This document shows positions 8,133 to 19,300 of a DNA stretch of 46,144 bases, piece after piece. The stretch spans positions 1 to 46,144 of the forward strand of contig DVIH01000066.1 of NCBI GenBank assembly GCA_018711405.1, read 5' to 3'. The number at the start of each line of letters is the position of its first letter. Position 1 is the first letter of the stretch. The notes below the pieces were generated by a model that did no database searches, was not told where the DNA came from, and saw only the letters and a program-made list of their open reading frames with translations. The translations under genes and the position numbers were made by a program. Source of the DNA: Candidatus Avibacteroides excrementipullorum (lineage in GTDB: Bacteria > Bacteroidota > Bacteroidia > Bacteroidales > Bacteroidaceae).

Positions 8133-10703
8133 TTAATTGTTGTTATACCATTTCACGTAACAGAAATCCTGTCTGTGCGGCAGCATCTCGTTTTTCGGGA
8201 ATATGCGGAATGCGACTTTGAAACTTCCTGAATTTGCCATTGTATATTTTGAAGCAAACGTGTAGATGCTTCCTTCCTGTTTTACGAGTTCCATTTCCTG
8301 AACGGAGTAGATGCTGTTGTTGCCGTTGTTGTCGGCTTTGGTGCATACCACTTCCACGCCCAGAGCGTTGTTCAGTCCTTTTTCATCTATAACGATGCTG
8401 AGGTCATATTCTTTTCCTGCTTCAAGCTCTGTTTTCGACCATTGTCCGTTTATGTTGGAAGACAGCACTGTGATTTCGTTCCATTTTGATGCTACTTCCT
8501 CTTTCCATGCGGCTATCTTCTTGGCATTTTCAAAGTTGTTGGCAACAAGGTCTTTGTATCTTGCTCCCATCTTGTTGTAGAATTTGTCATAATAGTCGTC
8601 CAACTGACGTTTCATGGTGTAGTGGGGAGCTATCTGGTTAATGGAATTCTTTATGCAGTGTACCCATGCTTCCGGGCAGCCTTTTTCGTTGCGCGTGTAG
8701 TACAGCGGGATAATCTCATTTTCCAGTATTTCATAGATTGTGGCTGCATCGAGCTGGTCCTGGAACTCCTGTTTGTCGTATGTCCTTTTGTCTGTCAATG
8801 CCCATCCGGCTCCCTTGCGGTAGCCTTCATACCACCATCCGTCGAGTACGGAGAAGTTGACAACGCCGTTCATCAAAGCCTTTTCGCCTGATGTTCCCGA
8901 TGCTTCGAGCGGCCTGGTCGGAGTGTTGAGCCAGATGTCCACACCCGATATGAGACGTCTTGCCAGACGCATGTCATAGTTTTCCAGGAATATGATTTTG
9001 CCCAAGAACTCCGGCCTGTTTGAAATCTCGTAGATTCTCTTTATCAGTCCCTGTCCGGCACCGTCATTGGGGTGTGCCTTGCCTGAGAATATGAACTGTA
9101 TGGGGTAGTCGGGATTGTTTACTATCTTCGACAGTCTGTCCAGATCGGTGAACAGCAGGTGTGCGCGTTTGTATGTGGCGAAACGGCGTGCGAATCCTAT
9201 CATGAGTGCGTTAGGATTGATTTTGTCGAGGATTGAAACTATCTTCGACGGGTCTTTGTGGTTTTTCAGCCAGTTTTCCTTGAACTGCTCTCTGATGTAT
9301 TCCACGAGTTTGTGCTTGAGCTGTTGTCTGGTAGACCATATTTCGCTGTCGGGCACATTCTGTATGGCGTGCCAGATGCTTTCGTTCGACTGGTCTTTCA
9401 GGAATTTTTTGTCAAAGTATGTGTCGTAGAGCTTTCTCCATTCCGTAGCTGTCCATGTGGGGAAGTGTACTCCGTTGGTCACGTAGCCCACGTGGTTTTC
9501 TTCGGGGAAGTATCCTTTCCAGATGGGCGAGAACATCCTTTGAGAGACTTTGCCGTGCAGTTTGCTTACTCCGTTGACTTCCTGGCAGGTGTTGCAAGCG
9601 AAGATGGAGAGGCAGAATTTTTCGTTTTTGTCTCCCGGATTGTTTCTTCCCATGTCTACGAACTCGTCCCAAGTCAGTCCCATCCTTTGCGGATAGCCTC
9701 CCATGTATTTGCCGAGCAGCCCTTCATCGAAATAGTCGTGTCCGGCCGGCACCGGTGTGTGTACGGTGTAGAGCGAAGATGCCCTTACCACTTCGAGAGC
9801 CTGGTTGAAAGTCATGCCGCTTTCCACATATTCGCACAGTCTTTGCACATTGATGAGGGCTGCATGTCCTTCATTGCAGTGATAGATGTCTTTCTTTATG
9901 CCAAGAGCTTTGAGTGTCAGCATACCTCCTATGCCGAGCAGTATCTCCTGCTTCAGTCGGTTTTCCCAGTCTCCGCCATAGAGCTGGTGCGTGATGGAGC
10001 GGTCGAACTGGCTGTTCATTTCATTGTCGGTGTCGAGCAGGTAGAGCGAGATGCGTCCCACGTTGACTTTCCATACATAGGCATGGACGAAATAGTCGAG
10101 GTATGGCACATTGACTATGAGCGGTGTGCGGTCTTCGTTCATCACCTGTTCTATGGGCAGCGAGCCGAAGTTCTGCGCTTCGTAGTTGGCCACCTGCTGG
10201 CCGTCCATCGAAAGTGTCTGTGTGAAATATCCGTATCTGTACAGGAAGCCTATGCCGCACATGTCCACATTGCTGTCTGATGCTTCTTTCATGTAGTCGC
10301 CGGCCAGGATGCCCAGACCTCCGGAGTAGATTTTCAGCACGTGTGTCAGACCGTATTCCATACAGAAGTAAGCCACTGACGGGCGTTTGCTGTCGGGCTT
10401 TACGTCCATATAGGTTCTGAAGTCGTTATATACTTTGTCTATTTTTTTCATTATTTCGGCGTTGCCGGCTATTTCTTCCAATCGGTCGTAGCTCAGCCTT
10501 TCCAGCAGCAATACCGGATTGTGGGAAACCTCTTCCCAAATGCGCTTGTCGAGAAGCTGAAACATTTCCCTTGCTTCATAATTCCATGCCCACCAGATGT
10601 TACGAGCCAGTTCTTCAAGTTTTTCAAGCTCTTTGGGCAAGTTGGACTTTACCGTAATTTCCTTCCATACGGGGATGTTAACATTACTCGCATTTAATTT
10701 CAT
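8133..10703 (-). CDS. glgP: Alpha-glucan phosphorylase (GT35, DUF3417 type)
   Basis: An 856-residue cytoplasmic enzyme that releases glucose-1-phosphate from glycogen or maltodextrin with pyridoxal phosphate. Residues about 14-120 form the DUF3417 N-terminal domain ([20 protein letters not shown]). The GT35 core follows with [20 protein letters not shown], a nucleotide-like loop around HCNEGHAA, and the PLP-lysine region [13 protein letters not shown] with the following DGWWYEGY. About 130 C-terminal residues after the core form an extra beta-rich domain, common in the Bacteroidetes versions. It lies 22 bases downstream of glycogen synthase on the same strand, so one operon encodes both synthesis and breakdown. 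The start ATG at 10701-10703 keeps the whole DUF3417 domain. Confidence 0.93.
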   Translation of the reverse strand: MKLNASNVNIPVWKEITVKSNLPKELEKLEELARNIWWAWNYEAREMFQLLDKRIWEEVSHNPVLLLERLSYDRLEEIAGNAEIMKKIDKVYNDFRTYMDVKPDSKRPSVAYFCMEYGLTHVLKIYSGGLGILAGDYMKEASDSNVDMCGIGFLYRYGYFTQTLSMDGQQVANYEAQNFGSLPIEQVMNEDRTPLIVNVPYLDYFVHAYVWKVNVGRISLYLLDTDNEMNSQFDRSITHQLYGGDWENRLKQEILLGIGGMLTLKALGIKKDIYHCNEGHAALINVQRLCEYVESGMTFNQALEVVRASSLYTVHTPVPAGHDYFDEGLLGKYMGGYPQRMGLTWDEFVDMGRNNPGDKNEKFCLSIFACNTCQEVNGVSKLHGKVSQRMFSPIWKGYFPEENHVGYVTNGVHFPTWTATEWRKLYDTYFDKKFLKDQSNESIWHAIQNVPDSEIWSTRQQLKHKLVEYIREQFKENWLKNHKDPSKIVSILDKINPNALMIGFARRFATYKRAHLLFTDLDRLSKIVNNPDYPIQFIFSGKAHPNDGAGQGLIKRIYEISNRPEFLGKIIFLENYDMRLARRLISGVDIWLNTPTRPLEASGTSGEKALMNGVVNFSVLDGWWYEGYRKGAGWALTDKRTYDKQEFQDQLDAATIYEILENEIIPLYYTRNEKGCPEAWVHCIKNSINQIAPHYTMKRQLDDYYDKFYNKMGARYKDLVANNFENAKKIAAWKEEVASKWNEITVLSSNINGQWSKTELEAGKEYDLSIVIDEKGLNNALGVEVVCTKADNNGNNSIYSVQEMELVKQEGSIYTFASKYTMANSGSFKVAFRIFPKNEMLPHRQDFCYVKWYNNN

Positions 10704-10725
10704 AGCAATCTTTTTAACTGATTAT

Positions 10726-12390
10726 TTATTTACTTTTAGTTCTGTTGTTCCTTAAAGCATAGTCGTATGCTTTGTAATAGTGTTCGATGAATTTGCACCA
10801 CAATGCTTCGTCCACATGCATGGCTGCATTGATGTGTGCCTTTCTCTTCTCTTCATCGGTGAAGTTGGAATATTTTATTATGATTTCGCTTATTTCGTCC
10901 ACTGCGTCATTGTAGTTGCCGTCTGTGCGGTGTACCACTCTTATTCCGTCTTTTATGTCGTCTCCCGATTTCTCGCTCTTTATCCAGAGTCCGAATCCGG
11001 CCAGGTCGGTCGTTATGGTGGGTACTTTGAAAGCCGCGCTTTCGAGCGGGGTGTATCCCCATGGTTCGTAGTATGACGGGTAGATGTTGAGGTCCATGCC
11101 CGAAAGCAGTTCATAGTATGTCCTGTTGAATATGCCGTCCCTGCCGTCCAGATAGCATGGCACGAAGATAATCTTCATCTTGTCTGCCGCTCCGTTGGCG
11201 ATGCCTTTTTGCCTTATCATGTTCAGCGCCTGGTCTTCGTTCATGTTGTTCAGCCAGTGTGTGATGAACGGTTGTTCCAGCGGCGATTCGGGTTTCTCTT
11301 TGCTGTTGAGCCTGTCCAGCAGGTCTTGGCGCGGGCTGTTGACCCATGCCGGCACGAACATGAATGCTATGGCTTCTTTCTCCAGTTTTGCTTTGGTCTT
11401 GCGGTTGATGTGCGAGACCATGTCGATGAATACGTCTATGCCTTTGTTTTTGACTTCATACCGTCCCCCTATGGACAGTAGCAGCGTGTCCTTGTCGAAT
11501 GTGCGGCCGAGCAGTTTTTCCGCCACGTTGAGCAGCAGTTTCCTGCTCCTCTGTCTGGCGTAATAGAGTTTGCTCCTTTTGGGCACGAAGTCGTTTTCAA
11601 ATCCGTTTGGCAATATGACATCGGGTGCCTTGTAGAGCAGCTTGGCGCATTCTCTGGCTGTAATCTCGCTCACTGTGGTGAAACAGTCGCACATGGCTGC
11701 CGTCTGTTTTTCCGTAGAGTGCTTGGACTGCACGTTCAGCTCGCAGGCCATCTGGTCGCCGTCATAGGCGAACATATAGTCGTAGAGCGGCTTGCCGTTG
11801 CCGGCTATGGATCGGCCGATGGTGGTGGCATGGGTGGTGAATATGACGGCTATTTCCGGCACGTTCCTTTTCAGGAACAAAGCCCCCATGCCCGTCATCC
11901 ATTCGTGCGCCTGATACACCACGTTGCTGCCGGGTTCGTTCAGGTAATGCCTGTAAAAGCTCTCGGCCACTTTGCCTGCTGCGTATGAGAACATCGAGGC
12001 CTCGTCGTAGTCGCCATAGGCGTGCAGTGAGTCTATGCCGAAATATTCCCATGCTTTGGCGTATATTTCATTTTTATCTTTATAGAAATCTTGGAAGTCC
12101 ACAAGGATTGCAATCGGGTTGCCCGGCACGTCCCAGCGGCCGATTCTTACTTTCAGGCCTTCTTCCGCCTGTGCTTTGAGCCGCCATGTGCGGAACAGCT
12201 CACCGGATTCGGCAAACAGCGGATTGTCATTGCCTGCATGTATGTCGGGACCTATGAAGAAAACCTTATCGCGGAATTGTTCTTGCAAAGTTTTGGCTCT
12301 GGTGGAAAGTACTGTGTAGATACCGCCGACTTTGTTGCAAACCTCCCAGCTTGACTCGAAAATATAGTCAGGAGTAATTAAATCTTTCAC
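10726..12390 (-). CDS. Glycogen synthase, GT3 (eukaryotic-type)
   Basis: A 554-residue glycosyltransferase that extends alpha-1,4-glucan from a nucleotide glucose donor. It is of the GT3 family otherwise found in fungi and animals, not the GT5 GlgA family. The N terminus FESSWEVCNKVGGIYTVLSTRA carries the Lys-Val-Gly-Gly loop that binds the sugar nucleotide. The middle has HEWMTG and TTHATTIGRS, and the C-terminal Rossmann half has SYYEPWGYTPLESAAFKVPTITTDLAG, where the E of YEPWGYTPLE is the usual catalytic acid region. Bacterial GT3 proteins are shorter than yeast Gsy because regulatory tails are lacking; this one fits. It starts with GTG (12388-12390). A TATATTTG box lies just upstream at 12418-12425. 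Confidence 0.92.
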   Translation of the reverse strand: MKDLITPDYIFESSWEVCNKVGGIYTVLSTRAKTLQEQFRDKVFFIGPDIHAGNDNPLFAESGELFRTWRLKAQAEEGLKVRIGRWDVPGNPIAILVDFQDFYKDKNEIYAKAWEYFGIDSLHAYGDYDEASMFSYAAGKVAESFYRHYLNEPGSNVVYQAHEWMTGMGALFLKRNVPEIAVIFTTHATTIGRSIAGNGKPLYDYMFAYDGDQMACELNVQSKHSTEKQTAAMCDCFTTVSEITARECAKLLYKAPDVILPNGFENDFVPKRSKLYYARQRSRKLLLNVAEKLLGRTFDKDTLLLSIGGRYEVKNKGIDVFIDMVSHINRKTKAKLEKEAIAFMFVPAWVNSPRQDLLDRLNSKEKPESPLEQPFITHWLNNMNEDQALNMIRQKGIANGAADKMKIIFVPCYLDGRDGIFNRTYYELLSGMDLNIYPSYYEPWGYTPLESAAFKVPTITTDLAGFGLWIKSEKSGDDIKDGIRVVHRTDGNYNDAVDEISEIIIKYSNFTDEEKRKAHINAAMHVDEALWCKFIEHYYKAYDYALRNNRTKSK

Positions 12391-12417
12391 TTCGTTTCAA
12401 TTAATAAAAATTCGCTG

Positions 12418-12425
12418 CAAATATA
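12418..12425 (-). promoter_or_regulatory. -7 box of the glycogen operon promoter
   Basis: The minus strand reads TATATTTG followed by C, a perfect TAnnTTTG box, 28 bases before the GTG start of glycogen synthase. I find no good TTTG about 19 bases upstream, so the -33 element is weak and the promoter may need an activator. Confidence 0.5.
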
Positions 12426-12519
12426 CTACATTTAATTCATTCTTTCCTTGCATTCGTATAAAAAAGGAGTGGAAATGCTTGCAGGCTATCTCTCAAGGCC
12501 TTTTTACGGCTCTGCCGGG

Positions 12520-12607
12520 GATCGGCTCGGTATCGGGTGAAGATGGCGCACATCATCGGTCGGGATGGCGTACATCTTTGCCGAAGATGGCGTACATGCC
12601 GGGCGGG
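12520..12607 (+). repeat. Mosaic 22-bp-period intergenic repeat, copy A
   Basis: Four units begin at 12520, 12542, 12564 and 12586, exactly 22 bp apart. Unit 1 is GATCGGCTCGGTA; units 2-4 are GATGGCGCACATC, GATGGCGTACATC and GATGGCGTACATG. Each is followed by a nine-base GC-rich spacer. It occupies the divergent gap 12391-12700 between glycogen synthase and the dipeptidase. The rest of that gap holds only the glycogen promoter, a pyrimidine-rich stretch and a TATTTTTG box at 12664-12671 that may serve the dipeptidase gene. Copies B and C are at 22235 and 35349. Confidence 0.85.
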
Positions 12608-12700
12608 GGTGTCGGGACGAGAATTTAACGGTGAAAAACAAGGCGTATTCGGATTTTAATCCTTATTTTTGTGACAAATCAAAAAAACGGAAAAGAATCA

Positions 12701-14338
12701 ATGAAAAAACTGACTTTAATTTTGCTCTTAATGCTGGCGTATGCATTCCCTGCGGTGGCTTGCACCAATTTCATCGTGGGAAAAAACGCTTCCACAGACG
12801 GTTCTGTGTTCGTGTCTTATTCGGCCGACTCTTACGGCATGTTCGGATTCCTGGCTCATTATCCTGCCGGCAAGTGGGATAAGGGTACCATGCTCCCCGT
12901 GCACGAATGGGATACGGGCAAGTATCTTGGCGAGATAGAACAGGCACCTGTGACGTACAATGTGATAGGGAACATCAACGAGTATCAGCTCGCCATAGCC
13001 GAGACTACGTTCGGTGGGCGTCCCGAACTGGTCGATACTACAGGCATACTCGACTACGGAAGCCTCATCTACATTACTTTGCAGAGGGCGAGGACGGCGC
13101 GCGAGGCCATAAAGGTGATGACCGATCTGGTGAAGGAATATGGCTATTACAGCTCGGGAGAATCTTTCTCCATTGCCGATCCGAACGAAGCCTGGATAAT
13201 GGAGATGATAGGCAAGGGCCCCGGCGTGAAAGGCGCAGTGTGGGTGGCAGTGAGGATTCCCGATGACTGCATAGCAGCTCATGCCAACCATTCGAGGATA
13301 CACCGTTTCGACTTGAACGACAAGAACAATTGCATGTATTCTCCCGATGTGATTTCGTTTGCAAGGGAAAAAGGCTATTTCTCCGGCAAGAACAGTGAGT
13401 TCAGTTTCTCCAAAGCATACGCTCCCGCCGATTTCGGCGCAGTGCGCTATTGTGAAGCGCGCGTGTGGAGCTTCTACAACAAGTTTGTGACCGATGCAGC
13501 CCCATACATATCTTATATAGAAGGTGAGTCGGACGAGCCGATGCCGCTGTATTTCAAGCCCGACAGGAAGCTCAGCCGTCAGGATGTGCAGGATGCCATG
13601 CGCGACCACTTCGAAGGAACTCCGCTCGACATGACAAAAGACTTGGGAGCCGGCCCTTATGCTTCCCCTTACAGGTTTTCCAATCTGGAATATGAGGTGG
13701 ACGGAGTGAAATATTTCAACGAAAGGCCCACGTCTACCTATCAGTCGGGATTTACTTTCGTGGCTCAGATGAGGGCGGAGCTGCCCGATGCCATAGGTGG
13801 TGTGCTCTGGTTCGGACTGGACGATGCCAACATGTGTGTATATACACCGGTGTATTGCTGCACCGACCGTGTGCCTTACTGCTATTCGGACAGGGATGCA
13901 AGCTATACGAAGTTCTCGTGGGACAACGGTTTCTGGATATACAACTGGGTGGCCAACATGGTGTACCAGAGATACAGCCTGATGTTCCCCGAAATACTGA
14001 AATGCCGTCAGAAACTTGAAGGGCTGTTTGCCAACAACCAGACGGCCATAGAGGAGAGGGCTAAGCAGTTGTTTGACACAGACCGCGACAGCGCGAAAAA
14101 GTATCTGACCGATTACACGGAAGCTATGGCCGATGTGGCTATAGACAACTGGAAGAAACTGGGTGAATTCCTTATCGTGAAATTCAACGACGGCCTTATA
14201 CTGAAGACCGACGGCATGGAATTTGAAGTCAACGAATATGGCAAACTGGCGCCTTTCGTGAGAGCCGAATACACCAAAGACTATCTCAGACAGGTCATAA
14301 AGACTACGGGCGACAGGTATAAAATCCCTGCGGAATGA
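12701..14338 (+). CDS. Secreted C69-family dipeptidase (Ntn hydrolase)
   Basis: A 545-residue exported peptidase. Residues 1-20 are a signal peptide (MKKLTLILLLMLAYAFPAVA) and residue 21 is cysteine in CTNFIVGKNAS. In family C69 (PepD) the N-terminal cysteine freed by processing is the nucleophile of the Ntn-hydrolase fold. Other family features are GGRPEL around residue 107, AREAIKVM, and FSIADPNEAWIMEMIGKGPG. Enzymes of this family cleave dipeptides, so a role in periplasmic peptide use is likely. The VAC sequence could be misread as a lipobox, but the need for a free N-terminal Cys argues against lipidation. I take the ATG at 12701 because it begins the signal peptide directly. The gene appears monocistronic. 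Confidence 0.9.
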   Translation: MKKLTLILLLMLAYAFPAVACTNFIVGKNASTDGSVFVSYSADSYGMFGFLAHYPAGKWDKGTMLPVHEWDTGKYLGEIEQAPVTYNVIGNINEYQLAIAETTFGGRPELVDTTGILDYGSLIYITLQRARTAREAIKVMTDLVKEYGYYSSGESFSIADPNEAWIMEMIGKGPGVKGAVWVAVRIPDDCIAAHANHSRIHRFDLNDKNNCMYSPDVISFAREKGYFSGKNSEFSFSKAYAPADFGAVRYCEARVWSFYNKFVTDAAPYISYIEGESDEPMPLYFKPDRKLSRQDVQDAMRDHFEGTPLDMTKDLGAGPYASPYRFSNLEYEVDGVKYFNERPTSTYQSGFTFVAQMRAELPDAIGGVLWFGLDDANMCVYTPVYCCTDRVPYCYSDRDASYTKFSWDNGFWIYNWVANMVYQRYSLMFPEILKCRQKLEGLFANNQTAIEERAKQLFDTDRDSAKKYLTDYTEAMADVAIDNWKKLGEFLIVKFNDGLILKTDGMEFEVNEYGKLAPFVRAEYTKDYLRQVIKTTGDRYKIPAE

Positions 14339-14357
14339 TTGAAAATGTGTCAAATAT

Positions 14358-14388
14358 TTTGCAATTCAGTTTTTAAGATATAGATTTG
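14358..14388 (+). promoter_or_regulatory. Consensus promoter of the phosphohexomutase gene
   Basis: TTTG at 14358-14361, exactly 19 bases, then TAGATTTG at 14381-14388. This is a perfect match to the Bacteroides housekeeping promoter. Transcription should begin near 14395, about 20 bases before the ATG at 14418. Confidence 0.85.
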
Positions 14389-14417
14389 TAACCATAACAA
14401 ACAAATACAATAATAAT

Positions 14418-16163
14418 ATGGAAAACCAGGATTTATTGAAAACTGTCATAGCCAAAGCGGAGAAATGGCTTTCTCCCGCTTATGACGAGAAGACTCAGGC
14501 AGAAGTGAGAAGAATGCTCGACAATGAGGATAAGACGGAACTGATAGAGGCTTTTTATAAGGATCTTGAATTCGGTACCGGAGGCTTGAGAGGTATAATG
14601 GGAGTCGGTTCCAACAGGATGAACGTCTATACGGTGGGAGCTGCCACGCAAGGCTTGTCAAATTATCTGAATAAGAACTTCAAGGATATGAAGCAGATCT
14701 CCGTTGTGATAGGCCATGACTGCCGCAACAACAGCCGTCTGTTTGCTGAAATATCTGCCAATATTTTTTCTGCCAACGGCATAAAGGTTTATCTGTTTGA
14801 CGACATGAGGCCGACGCCGGAGATGTCGTTTGCCATACGCCATCTGGGATGTCAGAGCGGCATAATCCTTACCGCTTCGCACAACCCGAAAGAGTATAAC
14901 GGCTACAAGGCCTATTGGGACGATGGGGCGCAGGTGCTTCCGCCGCATGACAAGGGCATCATCGATGAGGTGAACAAGATAACTTCTGCCGCCGACATCA
15001 AGTTTGAGGGCAACAAGGCTCTGATAGAAATCATTGGCGAGAATGTGGACAGCGCATATCTTGAGCAGCTCAAGAGCGTATCCATCGATCCTGAAGTGAT
15101 AAAGAGACACAAAGACCTCAAGATAGTCTATACCCCTATTCACGGCACGGGCATGATGCTCATTCCGCGTGCGCTGAAATCATGGGGATTTGAAGATGTC
15201 AACACTGTAAAGGAGCAGATGGTGAAAGACGGAAACTTCCCTACGGTAGTTTCTCCCAATCCTGAAAATGCTGAGGCTTTGACTCTGGCTGTGAAGCTGG
15301 CTAAAGAAATAGGTGCAGAGCTGGTGATGGCTTCCGACCCGGATGCCGACCGCGTGGGCATTGCTTGCAAGAACGGCAGGGGAGAGTGGGTGCTTATCAA
15401 CGGTAACCAGACTTGCCTCATGTTCCTTTATTACATCATCACACAGTATACTAAACTGGGCAAGATGACAGGCCGTGAGTTTGTGGTGAAGACTATCGTG
15501 ACAACGGAGCTGATAAAGACCATTGCCGAGAGAAACAATATAGAGATGTTTGACTGCTACACAGGTTTCAAATGGATTGCAAGGGAAATCCGCCTGAATG
15601 AAGGCAAGAAGAAATACATCGGCGGCGGCGAGGAAAGCTACGGCTTCTTGGCAGAAGATTTCGTGAGAGACAAAGACGCGGTTTCGGCTTGCTGTCTCAT
15701 AGCTGAAGTGGCTGCTTGGGCTAAGGACAACGGTAAGACATTGTTCGAGCTTTTGCAGGACATCTATATAGAGTACGGCTTCTCTAAGGAAAAGAGCATC
15801 AGCATCACGAAGCCCGGAAAGAGCGGAGCTGAAGAGATAAAAGCCATGATGGAGAACTTCCGTAAGAATCCTCCTAAGGAAATAGCAGGCTCGCCGGTAA
15901 TCCTGGCAAAAGACTATGCTTCGCTGAAGCAGACCGATGGCAAAGGCAATGTGAGCGATATAGATATGCCGGCCACGTCCAACGTATTGCAGTATTTCAC
16001 CGAAGATGGCACTAAGGTTTCGGTAAGGCCTTCGGGCACTGAGCCGAAAATAAAGTTCTATGTAGAGGTGAAAGGCGTGCTCAAGGACAGAAGCGAATAT
16101 GATGCGGTAAATGAAAAAGCAGAAGAAAAGGTGAAAGCTGTCGCAGACTCTTTGAATCTGTAA
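14418..16163 (+). CDS. Phosphohexomutase (phosphoglucomutase/phosphomannomutase family)
   Basis: A 581-residue alpha-D-phosphohexomutase of the long (PGM2-like) form, which interconverts 1- and 6-phosphosugars through a phosphoserine. The four signature regions are all present: T-A-S154-H-N with the catalytic serine, the Mg-binding loop D307-P-D-A-D-R312, the sugar-specificity loop GGGEESYGF, and the phosphate-binding loop RPSGTEPKIKFY near the C terminus. Its neighbours do not tell whether glucose or mannose is the main substrate. It could feed glucose-1-phosphate to glycogen synthesis, although that operon is separate. It has its own consensus promoter and a strong terminator, so it is a single-gene unit. 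Confidence 0.92.
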   Translation: MENQDLLKTVIAKAEKWLSPAYDEKTQAEVRRMLDNEDKTELIEAFYKDLEFGTGGLRGIMGVGSNRMNVYTVGAATQGLSNYLNKNFKDMKQISVVIGHDCRNNSRLFAEISANIFSANGIKVYLFDDMRPTPEMSFAIRHLGCQSGIILTASHNPKEYNGYKAYWDDGAQVLPPHDKGIIDEVNKITSAADIKFEGNKALIEIIGENVDSAYLEQLKSVSIDPEVIKRHKDLKIVYTPIHGTGMMLIPRALKSWGFEDVNTVKEQMVKDGNFPTVVSPNPENAEALTLAVKLAKEIGAELVMASDPDADRVGIACKNGRGEWVLINGNQTCLMFLYYIITQYTKLGKMTGREFVVKTIVTTELIKTIAERNNIEMFDCYTGFKWIAREIRLNEGKKKYIGGGEESYGFLAEDFVRDKDAVSACCLIAEVAAWAKDNGKTLFELLQDIYIEYGFSKEKSISITKPGKSGAEEIKAMMENFRKNPPKEIAGSPVILAKDYASLKQTDGKGNVSDIDMPATSNVLQYFTEDGTKVSVRPSGTEPKIKFYVEVKGVLKDRSEYDAVNEKAEEKVKAVADSLNL

Positions 16164-16194
16164 TAGCCGGTAAGTTTTTATAGCTGATAAGTTG

Positions 16195-16229
16195 CCTCCG
16201 GAAATGTTGCGGCATTTCCGGAGGTTTTT
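16195..16229 (+). terminator. Rho-independent terminator after phosphohexomutase
   Basis: CCTCCGGAAATG (16195-16206) pairs perfectly with CATTTCCGGAGG (16213-16224), with a six-base loop, followed by TTTTTA. Confidence 0.9.
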
Positions 16230-16349
16230 ATGCCTTTATGCGAGGTTTTGGATTAAATATGTTTAAAAATAGGCGGAGGCGTGCATTGTTTTGTGTCCTT
16301 GCGAGTTATCTTTATGAAATCAATGTCGTTTCTGTAAATATTCAAGCTT

Positions 16350-19300
16350 ATGGATAAGAGACTTTTATTACTGCCGGCGATTTGGGTTTTATCTTTATTC
16401 TTGTCGGCAGGGGCTTGCGCCCAGACTTACGATGACTTGTGGGCTGAAGCCGATAAATATATGAAAAAAGACGATATGCCCGAAAGCGCGATGGCCGTTC
16501 TCAGGCAGATAGAGGCGAAAGCGGCAGAGGAGCACAATGCGCAATGGTTTATGAAAGCCTTTTTCAACCGTGTGCGCAATGCAAACCTGCGCGGAGAAGA
16601 TGTGGAGTTTTCCGATGAAATAGGCAGGCTGGAGGCATGGCTTTCATCTGCCGGAGATGCGGATGCCGCATGTATAGCCTACGCTGTGGCTTATTGTTAC
16701 AAGGAACAGATGGCGGCCACAGTGTGGAATTCCACAGCCGTAGCCGGAAAGAAAAGCTTTGACGAACCTGTGGAAGAATGGACGGAAGAAATGTTCCTTG
16801 ACAGGATATTGGGAAATCTGCGGACAGTCTATGACAATATGAATAAGCTGCATTCATGTACGGCCGACGATTACGGCATAATAGCGGAGAGCGGAGGCTT
16901 TGGGGAACTGACCGGACACAATATGGCATCGCTCGTGACGGAGGCATCGGCAGATATGCTTCGTGACTTGGGAGGGGCTTATGGCGATTTGTGGCCTCAA
17001 TCGGATTTGAGCAGGATTAAGGATTATGATGGTTTGCAACGTCTGTTGGATGAAGGTCTCACCGGTCTTGGAGAGTATGACTTTGCTGCCATGACGGTGA
17101 ACTTTTATTCACGTCTGACAGAAGTGTGCCGCCTGGCAGGTGATGCCGATTCGCAGGCTATGGCGGCGTGTGCTTTTATTGACAGGTATTTCAGGAGCGG
17201 ATATGATTATGTCGCCTTGCTCGATTCCATTGCGGCTTCGCATCCTGATGCGGAAAAAGTGTTGCCGTATCTGTGCTTCAAGAAAGCAGACAGGTGGCTG
17301 TTTTATGAGGAAGGCAAGAAACGGCAGGCTTTGGATTGTGTGGAGCGGGCTTTGGCTGACTATCCTGAATCGGTCTGCCGCCCTATGCTGGAAAGTTTGA
17401 GGAGCAGGATATTGCAGCCGCAGGTAAGAGTTACCGTAGCTTCGCAAGTTTATCCCGGCAAGAGCGATACGTTGTTTGTCTCGCACAGGAATGCTCATTG
17501 TGTGAAGTTGTCTGTATATAAGGCAAAGGAATCTGTCAGTGCGTTGGACTTGTGGTACTTAGCTTTCGATAAGGAAGCTTTGGGCCGGTTGTTCTCTTCT
17601 TATACTACGCTGGAGTTTGAACTTGTGCCTCCTGCTGATTACGAAGAGCGGGATACGGCTTTCGTCCTGCCGCCTTTGCCAGCCGGCTTGTGGGCTTTTG
17701 TCGCACAAAGTGAGGAATACAATCCGGACTTCAAACCAGAATATGTCGTCTCATCAGGATTTACGCACCTTTACAGGACTAATGCGGCGAAAGACAATGA
17801 ATATATGATATTGGATTCAGAAAGCGGCCAGCCTGTGGCTGGTGCCGATGTCCTTTTCTATGAATATGATTATGGTGAAAGAAAATATAGGGTACTTTCT
17901 GACAAGGCGGTTACTGATGAAAACGGTGTTTTCGCATGTCCTTTCATCAGAAGAAACGGTGCGGTATTCAGTGTAAGGAAAGGTGATGATGTGTCATATC
18001 TGTTTGATTATGCTTCCAGGTATGAACCGTCAAGCCCGGCTACGCAAAATCGTCAGATAAGTCTGTTTACCGACAGGGGCATATACCGTCCCGGACAGAA
18101 AGTATATGTGAAAGGCATTGTATATGACGTGCGTCAGGATAATAGCGCTGATGTCTGCGAAGGAGTAAAGGGGGAAGTCTCGTTGACGAGCCGCTCCGGC
18201 GCCGGTGTTAGGCTTGAGAAAGATTATGTCACTAATTCGTTCGGCTCATTTTTCGTTGAGTTCGTCCTTCCGGAGGAATGCCCCGGCGGCACATATTATA
18301 TAAGTACCTCTGGTGGCATGCGCATCATATCGGTAGAGGAATACAAGCGTCCGGCTTTTTATGTGGAGATGGAAAAGCCCGACGGCCGGTTCCTTATAGG
18401 CGATTCTGTTGTTGTGCCGGGACGTGCCCTGATGTTCAACGGATCTCCTGTGCAACAGGGTAGGGTGCGTTACGAAATAATCTTGCAACCTATCTGGAAA
18501 AATTATTCATACGAGCGTTGGTATAGTAGCCGGGTGGTTGCTTCCGGCACTGTGGAAACCGATGCGGAGGGATGCTTTGACATTTGTGTCAAGGCGGCCG
18601 GCGATGATCTGATGCCGGGAGACAACCGTATATTAAGATATGAGGTCAAAGCCTCTGTGACGGCCATGAACGGCGAGACTCAGGAGCAGAGCATTGCAGT
18701 GTCGGCATCAGACAAGCCTTTCTTCCTTTCGTGTACGGCCGATGCTGAGGTGGAGAAAGCAAACGGGTTGCAATTTACTCCTGTTGTGGTCAATGCGGAT
18801 GGTTCTCCGCAGGATGTGGTTTTACGCTACAGCCTCACGGATATGCGCACGGGGCAGGAAGTGTTGCAAGGCATTGTCCGTGCCAATGATAAAGTGACGG
18901 TCGATTGCCGCACTCTTGCTTCAGGCAGCTATCGTCTCACGGTGGTTGCGGCCGATGATGAGTCCATAAAGTCGGAAAGCATTGTGGCATTGTTTGACAG
19001 AACCGACATTTTGTCTCCTGTCGATGCTCCTTTATGGGTGAAGCAGCTGAATAGTGAAGTCAATGGCTCTTTGTCTGCTGAATTTCTTGTGGCAACGGCA
19101 GAAAGCAATGAATATGTGATAATGGATATTTGCGATGAATATGGCATAAGGGAGACGCGCAGGATAACCCTGAACAATGAGATGCGTCTCATTTCCATTC
19201 CTTATAAGGCGGAGTATGGCAACGGCATAAGCGTGAGCGTCGTTTCCCAGCGTCATGGACAGCGTTATGACCATCTGCTTAATTATGCTTTGACTGAACC

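Noticed and set aside
12520..12607. CRISPR array
   Set aside because: The period of 22 bp with nine-base spacers is far too short, spacers are similar to each other, and there are no cas genes.
12728..14353. A 541-codon open frame on the minus strand opposite the C69 dipeptidase
   Set aside because: The plus-strand frame has a signal peptide, the catalytic Cys and family motifs along its whole length. The opposite frame gives His/Arg/Val-rich sequence with no recognisable domain, as expected from antisense of GC-rich third positions.
16290..16314. Promoter for the macroglobulin gene
   Set aside because: TTTG and TATCTTTA are only 13 bases apart, too close for the Bacteroides consensus, and the -7 box has a mismatch.
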